A DNA stretch of 7,133 nt from Rhodothermota bacterium (GTDB lineage: Bacteria; Hydrogenedentota; Hydrogenedentia; Hydrogenedentales; GCA-2746185), in the NCBI GenBank assembly GCA_009885415.1, contig VFKU01000462.1, forward strand, positions 1-7,133. The letters are read 5' to 3'. Under the pieces are notes generated by a model. It had not been told where the DNA came from, ran no database searches, and worked only from the letters and a program-made list of their open reading frames with translations. A program made the position numbers and the translations under genes. Every line of letters begins with the position of its first letter. Position 1 is the stretch's first letter. Positions 1 to 4,879 of the stretch are shown here, one piece after another.

Positions 1-279
1 CTTCGGCTTCCGGGCTTCGACGAGGACGGGCCGACACTGGAGATATTTCAGTACATCCCGCAAGAAAATGCGCCGCTCTCGACGCCCAACCGTGTCGGCT
101 TCGGGCATATCGCTTTCGGCGTCGACGACGTGGGCCGCGCGCGCGAGGCGGTGCTTGCGGCAGGCGGGTCGGCGGTGGGGGAGGTCGTCACGTCTTTTGT
201 GCCGGGCAAGGGCAAGATCGAGTGGGCCTACGTGCGCGATCCGGAAGGCAATATCATTGAATTGCAGACATGGAGTTGA
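1..279 (+). CDS. VOC/glyoxalase-like protein, C-terminal part (5' end outside window)
   Basis: The open frame runs from base 1 to a TGA and gives the last 92 residues of a vicinal-oxygen-chelate family protein. The visible part ends one beta-alpha-beta-beta-beta module (LEIFQY, residues 9-18 region) and contains a full second module (from about residue 31). Candidate metal ligands are Glu14 in LEIFQY, His36 in FGHIAF and Glu87 in NIIELQ, which are at the usual VOC positions. The motif DPEGNIIEL (80-88) is the family's typical closing strand. VOC proteins include glyoxalase I, dioxygenases, epimerases and resistance proteins, so the reaction cannot be assigned from this fragment. The gene converges with rsgA. 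I see no clear intrinsic terminator after it. Confidence 0.85.
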   Translation, partial: LRLPGFDEDGPTLEIFQYIPQENAPLSTPNRVGFGHIAFGVDDVGRAREAVLAAGGSAVGEVVTSFVPGKGKIEWAYVRDPEGNIIELQTWS

Positions 280-380
280 ATCGCTGTTGGTATTTCTCGA
301 TCACCTGGCTTGAGGGAAGAGCGCCTCATCAGCGCATCGCGCGATTGTTGGTTTCGATTTCTCTTGTTGACCGACGGGGA

Positions 381-407
381 GATTCTTCGCTACCGCTCAG
401 AATGACA
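381..407. repeat. Short palindromic intergenic repeat (ATTCT...AGAAT type)
   Basis: The segment can form a small interrupted hairpin: ATTCT at 382-386 pairs with AGAAT at 399-403, and an inner GC/GC pair closes a TACC loop. It lies in the 203-bp gap between the convergent VOC and rsgA genes. From memory, it closely resembles a widely dispersed intergenic motif of environmental bacterial genomes (GTCATTCTGAGC...GAAGAATC on the opposite strand). Only one copy is in the window, so its repeated nature here rests on that recollection. Nothing else in 280-482 stands out. Confidence 0.5.
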
Positions 408-482
408 AGAGGGGGAGTTTCTTCTTGAAAGTCTGAGTGAGCCTCTAAATGTTGATCCGGCATTTGGACGGGTTGGTGGGGA

Positions 483-1532
483 CTAGGAATTCTCCTCCAG
501 GCTTTCACGGATGCGCTGGAAGGACGCGAAGCGGTGGCGGGAGATTGCGCCGGACTCGACGGCCTCGCGGACGCCGCATTTGGGTTCGTGGGTGTGGGTG
601 CAATCGCGGAACTTGCAATTGGCCGCGTGCTCGGCGATTTCGGGGAAGTAATACGCCACTTCTTCCGGCGACACTTGCCAGAGGCCCAGCGCGCGGATGC
701 CGGGGGTGTCGATGATGCGGATGTCGCCGTCGAGGTGGAACAATTTCGCCGTGGTCGTGGTGTGTTTGCCTTTCTTCGTCGCTTCGCTGATTTCGCGTGT
801 TTCGAGATCGAGCCCCGGTTGCAAGGAATTCAACAGCGACGATTTGCCCACGCCGGAATGCCCGACGAAGACGCTTATCTTTCCGCGAATCGCTTCGCGC
901 AGTTCGGCAATGCCCTGGCCGGTCTCGCAGCTGGTGGTGATGACGTGCACGCCGATCTCGCGGTAGGCCGCGAGTTCGGGTGGTTCTGCGTTCGCGAGGT
1001 CCATCTTGTTCACGCAAAGGATCGGGGTCACGCCGCCGTTTTCCGCCGCGATGAGGTAGCGATCTACCAGTCCCGCGCGGAAGACGGGTTTCGCTGTCGC
1101 CGCGACGACGACGAGCACGTCGATGTTCGCGGCGAAGACTTGTTCCTCGCCGCCGGAGTGGTCCATCGCCGGCCGGCTCAGTTTCGTGCGCCGCGCGGCC
1201 ACGGCCCGCACCCACAGTTCGCCGTTGATGCGCTCGACCAGTACGCGGTCGCCCGGCGCGAGGGCGGCCCCGCGTTGCGCGAGGTCGTCGGTCAACTTGC
1301 ACAAGTCCTCGCGGCCGTCCCACTGCACGAAGGCCCATTTCCGCGATCGCGAAATTACCAGGCCGTTGGGCGTGAAATCGCGGGGGATGTCCGGCTGCGG
1401 GGCCAGTTCCGAGACGGCCGTATTTGTACGCAGATGACGTTTTAAATCGCGCGAGTAGGCGGTGTCTTGGTGCGCGGCCCAGTCGACGTTGCGGGTGCGC
1501 TTCTGTTTCTTCTTTCGTTTCTTGTCATCCAT
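483..1532 (-). CDS. rsgA: Ribosome small-subunit maturation GTPase RsgA
   Basis: This 349-aa protein is a full-length RsgA (YjeQ), the circularly permuted GTPase that binds the 30S subunit late in assembly and releases maturation factors on GTP hydrolysis. Visible features are a very basic N-terminus (Lys/Arg-rich, residues 4-14) and an OB-fold region (about 55-115). The GTPase motifs come in permuted order: G4 NKMD at 175-178, G5-like TSCETG at 200-205, P-loop GHSGVGKSS at 224-232, KGKHTTT at 254-260 as G2 and DTPG at 275-278 as G3. The C-terminal zinc site is Cys306-x4-Cys311-x-His313-x5-Cys319, the family spacing. The ATG chosen is the first in frame and precedes the basic tail, but no good Shine-Dalgarno site precedes it. 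An inverted repeat begins only 11 nt upstream, so its leader may have been altered by an insertion. It may be co-transcribed with the GxxExxJ gene 59 nt upstream. Confidence 0.97.
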   Translation of the reverse strand: MDDKKRKKKQKRTRNVDWAAHQDTAYSRDLKRHLRTNTAVSELAPQPDIPRDFTPNGLVISRSRKWAFVQWDGREDLCKLTDDLAQRGAALAPGDRVLVERINGELWVRAVAARRTKLSRPAMDHSGGEEQVFAANIDVLVVVAATAKPVFRAGLVDRYLIAAENGGVTPILCVNKMDLANAEPPELAAYREIGVHVITTSCETGQGIAELREAIRGKISVFVGHSGVGKSSLLNSLQPGLDLETREISEATKKGKHTTTTAKLFHLDGDIRIIDTPGIRALGLWQVSPEEVAYYFPEIAEHAANCKFRDCTHTHEPKCGVREAVESGAISRHRFASFQRIRESLEENS

Positions 1533-1543
1533 GACGGGGCTTT

Positions 1544-1575
1544 AACCACAGAGGACACAGAGGATCACAGAGGAA
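1544..1575 (+). repeat. Left inverted repeat of the GxxExxJ cassette (ACAGAGGA-phased)
   Basis: This 32-bp repeat contains three copies of ACAGAGGA at a spacing of 9-10 bp (from 1548, 1557 and 1567). It matches the reverse complement of 1965-1996 at 26 of 32 positions. It lies between the stop codon of the GxxExxJ gene (16 nt away) and the start of rsgA (11 nt away). Confidence 0.85.
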
Positions 1576-1591
1576 GTAATTCATAAGGAGG

Positions 1592-1963
1592 TCAATTCGC
1601 GTACCGGATGATTCCGTCTTTCATGCGTACGACGTGAAAATTCATCAATGGGCCCAACGGCTTCTTGCCGAGCTTTAAGTATGACAGAATCTGCGCGCGG
1701 TGGACGTCGGTGATTTCCTGTACTGCTTTCAATTCGACAATTGCAGTATCGTTTACCAGCAGGTCAAGCCGATACCTGACATCAGGTGTGATTCCGTCGT
1801 AGAGAATTGGTAATTCCTTCTGCGATTCGACTGAGAAGCCGCGCTTGGTCAGTTCGTGTTTCATGCAAGCCTCGTAGGCGCTCTCCAAAAGGCCTGGTCC
1901 GAGCGCCGTATGTACTTTCATCGCTGAATCAACAATTGCGCCCGTAATCTGATTGTTGTCCAT
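1592..1963 (-). CDS. GxxExxJ family protein (PD-(D/E)XK nuclease-like)
   Basis: This 123-aa protein has the normal length for the family. The defining motif GLLESAY is at residues 24-30 (Gly24, Glu27, Tyr30). A PD-(D/E)XK-like core follows: Asp67 in RLDLLV and Glu77-x-Lys79 in VELKAV, then HRAQILSYL (88-96) and LMNFH (106-110), the usual C-terminal strand. The fold suggests nucleic-acid binding or cleavage, but the family's role is not established as far as I know. I start at the ATG at 1963 because family homology begins there, AGGGA lies 5 nt upstream, and the in-frame extension to 2116 would merely translate the flanking repeat. The putative ribosome-binding site is inside that repeat. The gene is enclosed by inverted repeats and lies upstream of rsgA in the same direction. 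Confidence 0.9.
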   Translation of the reverse strand: MDNNQITGAIVDSAMKVHTALGPGLLESAYEACMKHELTKRGFSVESQKELPILYDGITPDVRYRLDLLVNDTAIVELKAVQEITDVHRAQILSYLKLGKKPLGPLMNFHVVRMKDGIIRYAN

Positions 1964-1964
1964 G

Positions 1965-1996
1965 TTTCCCTGTGCTTCTCTGTGTTCTCCGTGGTT
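1965..1996 (-). repeat. Right inverted repeat of the GxxExxJ cassette
   Basis: Read on the minus strand, this 32-bp stretch (AACCACGGAGAACACAGAGA...) pairs with the left repeat at 1544-1575, with six mismatches. Its inner end is a single nucleotide from the GxxExxJ start codon, and it contributes the AGGGA that acts as that gene's likely ribosome-binding site. Confidence 0.85.
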
Positions 1997-2061
1997 GCAA
2001 TGCGTTAGCCGAGTCGCCATTGTAGCCTTGGTGCGCATATTCGGATCGTGTGCAGAGTCAT

Positions 2062-2067
2062 GGGAGG
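2062..2067 (+). promoter_or_regulatory. Shine-Dalgarno site setting the DinB-like start
   Basis: GGGAGG lies 8 nt before the ATG at 2076. The open frame extends upstream to 1953, but that part overlaps the inverted repeat and the antisense GxxExxJ start, so this site decides the start. Confidence 0.75.
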
Positions 2068-2075
2068 GTTTCGTC

Positions 2076-2558
2076 ATGCCCGAGTCGCAAGTCTTGTCTG
2101 CGGACACCGTCCGCATCCTGCGTCATCTCGTTGCGGCGATTGCATTTCGCGCGAGTCGTGCGGTGCGCGATGCGCCAGCGGGATTCGAGGAGCTGCGGTT
2201 GGCGGAGGGCGGGATGTCGGCGGGGGAGTTGGTGCTGCACATGACGAACGTCACCGCTTTTGCGTATGCGACGGTGACGCATACCGATCGCGTGAAGCAC
2301 GAGCCGAGGGAGTGGCGTGGTGAGGTGGAGCGTTTCTATACGCTGCTCGGCGAGCTTGATGCGAAGCTTGCGGCGGGCGTGTCGCTGGAGCCCGGGATGG
2401 ATTTGAAGTTGGTCCAGGGCCCGCTCGCTGATGCGCTGACGCACATCGGCCAACTCATGACCATGCGCCGCAAGGCGGGCGCACCCGTCCCCGGAACGAA
2501 TTTCATCAAGGCCGATATCCAGACCGGCCGCACGGCGCTGAAGGATCAACCCTTGTGA
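2076..2558 (+). CDS. DinB/YfiT-like four-helix-bundle protein
   Basis: This 160-aa, mostly helical cytosolic protein resembles the DinB superfamily, a group of four-helix-bundle proteins that often bind a metal through three histidines and include thiol-dependent transferases. Supporting segments are VLHMTNV (His55, position of the first ligand) and LADALTHIGQLMTMRR (117-132), where His123 followed by GQL is the typical end of the H-x3-H pair. At the position four residues before His123 there is Asp119 rather than His, so the metal site would be His/Asp/His or may be lost. The function is unknown. It is divergent from the rsgA/GxxExxJ pair and convergent with the Usp gene. The assignment rests on pattern resemblance and is moderate. 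Confidence 0.65.
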   Translation: MPESQVLSADTVRILRHLVAAIAFRASRAVRDAPAGFEELRLAEGGMSAGELVLHMTNVTAFAYATVTHTDRVKHEPREWRGEVERFYTLLGELDAKLAAGVSLEPGMDLKLVQGPLADALTHIGQLMTMRRKAGAPVPGTNFIKADIQTGRTALKDQPL

Positions 2559-2689
2559 ACTAAGAGCACCCGGCGTGGTTGAAGATAAATGACCGGGGCA
2601 TCAGGGACGATCCCGTGAGGCGGTCGTGCGTATTGCGGCGGATTTGGTGGGCGGGACAGTGCTCATGACGGCGATGGTGTTGTTCAGAT

Positions 2690-3595
2690 TTAACTTGCCG
2701 GGCGGACGGTGAGCGTCGGTACGGGTGCGGTGCGGACGACTTTTTCGGCGGTGGAGCCCATGAGTGCGCGGGAGAGTCCGCCGCGGCCGTGGGTGGTCAT
2801 GACGACGAGGTCGATCTTGTGGGCCTTGGCTTCTTCGACGATGGCCTTGTGTGGAATTCCGGTGACGACCTCGATGCGGGTCTTGATGTCGTTGAGGGAC
2901 TCGGCCAGCGCGGAGAGACGCTCGACCGCGCGCCGGTGAAATTCGGCGGGCGTCGGCAGATTGGCGTCGGGCAGGACCAAGGGGTACTCGATGCGGCTGT
3001 CGATGACGTGGAGGAGTGTGAGCTCTGCGTCAAAGACGCGGCAGATGTTCGCGGAGAGCGCGAGGGCCTGCTCGGAGAGCGGCGAGAGGTCGCAGGGGCA
3101 GAGCACTCGTTTGAGCGTAAGGGCACCGCCGTCGCGCACGAATTCACGCTCGACGGGCTTCACCGCGAGGACCGGTACTTCGGAGTGGCGCACGATGCGC
3201 TCGGCCGTGCTTCCGAAGAGAAAATGGTCCACGCCTGAGCGGCCGTGTGTGCCGGTGATCAGGAGGTCGCAGCCGGACTGCTTGGCCTTGTCGACGATGC
3301 CTTCGGCGGAGCGGCCATGAAGCAGGTGCGGGTGCGCGTCGATGCCTTGAGCGCGCGCGGCGTCGGCGATAAGGACGAGGCCCTCTTGCGCGCTCTTCTT
3401 TACCTCTTCGATGTGCAGGTCCACTTCCGCGCCGAAACCGTAGACACCGGCGTAGGAGGGATAGGCCGTGTCCACTACATGCACGAGGATCAACTGCGCC
3501 TTGAACCGCTTCGCGAAGGCGAAGGCATAGACCTGGGCGTGCGCGGCGCAATCGGAGAAGTCGGTCGCGAAAAGAATCTTTTTGAAGGATGGCAT
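2690..3595 (-). CDS. Tandem-domain universal stress protein (UspA family)
   Basis: This 301-aa protein consists of two Usp domains, residues about 4-147 and 161-299. Domain 1 starts KKILFATDFS and carries the ATP-binding signature Gly115-x2-Gly118-x9-Gly128-Ser-Thr. Domain 2 starts KRVLCPCDLS and has THG at 268-270 followed by x9 and Gly280-Ser-Thr; the first glycine of the signature is Thr267, a common variation. Both domains therefore probably bind ATP. Usp proteins act in the cytosol in stress and growth-arrest responses; the partner is not known here. GGAG lies 5 nt before the chosen ATG. A near-perfect sigma-54 promoter lies about 90 nt upstream, suggesting RpoN-dependent, activator-controlled expression. 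The gene is monocistronic in this window and converges with the DinB-like gene. Confidence 0.95.
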   Translation of the reverse strand: MPSFKKILFATDFSDCAAHAQVYAFAFAKRFKAQLILVHVVDTAYPSYAGVYGFGAEVDLHIEEVKKSAQEGLVLIADAARAQGIDAHPHLLHGRSAEGIVDKAKQSGCDLLITGTHGRSGVDHFLFGSTAERIVRHSEVPVLAVKPVEREFVRDGGALTLKRVLCPCDLSPLSEQALALSANICRVFDAELTLLHVIDSRIEYPLVLPDANLPTPAEFHRRAVERLSALAESLNDIKTRIEVVTGIPHKAIVEEAKAHKIDLVVMTTHGRGGLSRALMGSTAEKVVRTAPVPTLTVRPAS

Positions 3596-3617
3596 GTGTG
3601 CTCCGATTATTTGGCTG

Positions 3618-3652
3618 GTGGCCGGGCCACTCGCCTAATGATACGCGATCAT
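3618..3652 (-). promoter_or_regulatory. Two small hairpins in the usp leader
   Basis: If transcription starts near 3672, the leader contains ATGAT/ATCAT (3638-3652, 5-nt loop) and GTGGC/GCCAC (3618-3630, 3-nt loop). Both stems are perfect but only 5 bp, so they may be chance. They end before the GGAG ribosome-binding site. Confidence 0.25.
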
Positions 3653-3683
3653 CTCACGAGGTCGGTGTTCGCTACGAGCCAGG

Positions 3684-3698
3684 GCAAGGCGCGTGCCA
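3684..3698 (-). promoter_or_regulatory. Sigma-54 (RpoN) promoter upstream of usp
   Basis: On the minus strand the sequence reads TGGCACG-CGCC-TTGC. This is an exact match to the core -24/-12 consensus (TGGCACG-N4-TTGC), preceded by the favoured C, with GG and GC separated by 10 nt. Only the weakly conserved A/T after TTGC is absent (it is C). A start near 3672 would give a leader of about 77 nt before the Usp ATG. An enhancer-binding activator site is expected further upstream, but I cannot identify one. Confidence 0.75.
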
Positions 3699-3812
3699 GG
3701 ACGGAGTGACTAGGATCGTCATATTTTTCGTTGCGAATTCGATGCGGTGTGGCACTCGGGTTGTACCGCGAACCATGATTGTTCAGGGCAAGTGTGTCGC
3801 AAGAAAAGAATC

Positions 3813-3856
3813 GTGGACCCGGCACCCGCGTGGGAGGACGCGAATACCGGGCCCAC
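3813..3856 (-). terminator. Intrinsic terminator after the DUF2911-like gene
   Basis: On the minus strand, 25 nt after the stop codon, a continuous 19-bp stem (3838-3856 with 3813-3831) encloses a 6-nt loop. It is followed by a U-rich tail (GATTCTTTTCTT). Four of the pairs are G-U wobbles that work only in minus-strand RNA; in plus-strand RNA they would be A-C mismatches. The structure therefore fits termination of the minus-strand operon. Confidence 0.85.
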
Positions 3857-3880
3857 TATCGTGTAGGCGTGATTTGGGTG

Positions 3881-4786
3881 TTACTGCACGACGTTAAAGG
3901 GCGTGCTCCATTCGGTATCGCCCCAGGCGAGACGGACGACACCGCCGTCGGCCTTGGGGTCGAGCGTGATGCGGAATTCTTCCTGGCCGACCGTGCGCGC
4001 GGAGGCTTGCAGGGTGATCTCGGCGACGTCGTGGGCCGGATCGTGCTGCGTGCCCCACACGTCCGGCTGATTGTTCACCACCAGCTTCCACGAGTCGCCC
4101 GCGCGCTTTAGCCAGAGGCTGTATACGCCGGGATAGTTCGGCGTGATGTTCGCCGCCTTGACAACGGTGTCGCCGAAGGCGAGGTCCGCATCGGTGAAAA
4201 GCTTCGTCGCGCGTGAACCCACGAAACGGAACACGGCGCCGTCCGGTACGGTCGCGAGTTTCGGATAGTCCTCGCCCTTCGTGCTGAGTTTGCCAAAGGT
4301 GATGCGGACTTTTTTTTCACCGAATTTGAGCTGCGTTTCGGTGGGATTGGCCCGATCCGCGGCGGCCACTTCAAACTTGCCGCGTTCGCCGGTGACGGCG
4401 GTGGAGAAAATCTTGTTCTGCTCGCTGAGGGTGCCCGCGAGCTTTCCCGCCGACTCAGTGAGGACGAGGTGCATGGTGAGTTTTTGTTCGCCGAAGGGCA
4501 TCTCGAATTGAAAATCGATGCCTTCGGGGGTCTTGCTGATGGTTTCTAATGCGCGAGGCTCGGGCTGCTGCGACGAGTCGAGTGTCGCGCCGACGAATCC
4601 GCCGACATCGGAGACGGTGAGTCCGAGCTTCATCGCGCCGCCGGGGGTGGTGAAGGAGAGCGTCCAATCGCCGACGAGGCGCTCGGCTTCGCCGGTCGCC
4701 AGCGTAGAGGCGATGGGCGCTTCGGCGGCGGCGAGACCGGCGAGGAAACATGCAACGCTGATTGCGTATCGCTTGAGCGGATTCAT
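3881..4786 (-). CDS. Exported DUF2911-like protein with an extra N-terminal beta domain
   Basis: This 301-aa protein starts with a signal peptide (MNPLKR, then a hydrophobic run to about residue 21, with probable cleavage in the AAAEA region). Residues about 36-135 form a beta-rich segment (VGDWTLSF, FVGATLD, LAGTLSEQ) that I do not recognise; it is lipocalin-like only in general feel. Residues about 155-300 resemble DUF2911: VRITFGKLS, ATKLFTDADL, GVYSLWLKR, SWKLVVNNQPDVWGTQHDPAHDV and FRITL in that order. DUF2911 has no established function as far as I know. The protein would act in the periplasm or at the envelope. It is the last gene of the probable three-gene exported-protein operon, 93 nt after the oxidase gene, and is followed by a strong terminator. 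The ribosome-binding site is weak (GGGA). Confidence 0.75.
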   Translation of the reverse strand: MNPLKRYAISVACFLAGLAAAEAPIASTLATGEAERLVGDWTLSFTTPGGAMKLGLTVSDVGGFVGATLDSSQQPEPRALETISKTPEGIDFQFEMPFGEQKLTMHLVLTESAGKLAGTLSEQNKIFSTAVTGERGKFEVAAADRANPTETQLKFGEKKVRITFGKLSTKGEDYPKLATVPDGAVFRFVGSRATKLFTDADLAFGDTVVKAANITPNYPGVYSLWLKRAGDSWKLVVNNQPDVWGTQHDPAHDVAEITLQASARTVGQEEFRITLDPKADGGVVRLAWGDTEWSTPFNVVQ

Positions 4787-4832
4787 TTTTTGTCCCGTGG
4801 GAGTCAGGGTGAGTTTGCGTCGATGTCGATCG

Positions 4833-4872
4833 TGCCGCGGCGGGGAATCCTCTCGGATTGCCCGCCGCGGCA
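4833..4872 (-). repeat. Intercistronic 18-position hairpin with GAGA tetraloop
   Basis: Two 18-nt arms (4855-4872 and 4833-4850) pair at 17 of 18 positions, with a single C-C mismatch. In minus-strand RNA the loop is GAGA, which fits the GNRA type. The hairpin starts 7 nt after the stop codon of the oxidase gene and ends 46 nt before the DUF2911-like ATG. No U-tract follows, so it is not a typical intrinsic terminator. Possible roles are a 3'-end stabiliser or processing element, partial attenuation, or a copy of a REP-like repeat. Confidence 0.85.
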
Positions 4873-4879
4873 GGTGGGC

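Larger units (their letters stand above)
1544..1996 (-). mobile_element. Candidate mini-cassette: GxxExxJ gene between inverted repeats
   Basis: A 453-bp unit consists of 32-bp imperfect inverted repeats (26/32 identical) tightly enclosing one complete GxxExxJ gene, with 16 nt on the stop side and 1 nt on the start side. No transposase is present and I see no convincing target-site duplication: the left flank ends in GGGGCTTT and the right flank begins GCAATGCG. Mobility is therefore inferred from the compact architecture, from its position between rsgA and its presumed original upstream region, and from my recollection that such ACAGAGG repeats accompany GxxExxJ genes in environmental genomes. 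It could instead be a dispersed repeat family that attracts, or is attracted to, these genes. Confidence 0.5.

Noticed and set aside
336..345. 10-bp palindrome ATCGCGCGAT after the VOC gene
   Set aside because: Too short for a terminator stem and expected by chance in GC-rich DNA, although the following bases are somewhat T-rich.
534..1445. Long plus-strand open frame (303 aa) antisense to rsgA
   Set aside because: It mirrors a complete, motif-rich rsgA and its translation shows no family features. High GC produces such antisense frames.
1585..1592. Perfect Shine-Dalgarno-like AAGGAGGT on the plus strand
   Set aside because: The next ATG is 15 nt away and opens only a very short frame inside the antisense of the GxxExxJ gene.
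1953..2075. 41-residue N-terminal extension of the DinB-like protein
   Set aside because: It lies over the inverted repeat and antisense to the GxxExxJ start, and a good Shine-Dalgarno site precedes the ATG at 2076.
1964..2116. 51-residue N-terminal extension of the GxxExxJ protein
   Set aside because: It translates the inverted repeat and intergenic DNA; family homology begins at the ATG at 1963.
3750..3765. Plus-strand sigma-54-like element TGGCAC-N5-TTGTA
   Set aside because: The -12 GC is GT, and no plus-strand gene follows; it would only give antisense RNA into the operon terminator.
3589..3897. 102-aa plus-strand open frame in the gap between usp and the DUF2911-like gene
   Set aside because: It covers the usp promoter and the operon terminator, has no ribosome-binding site and no recognisable features.
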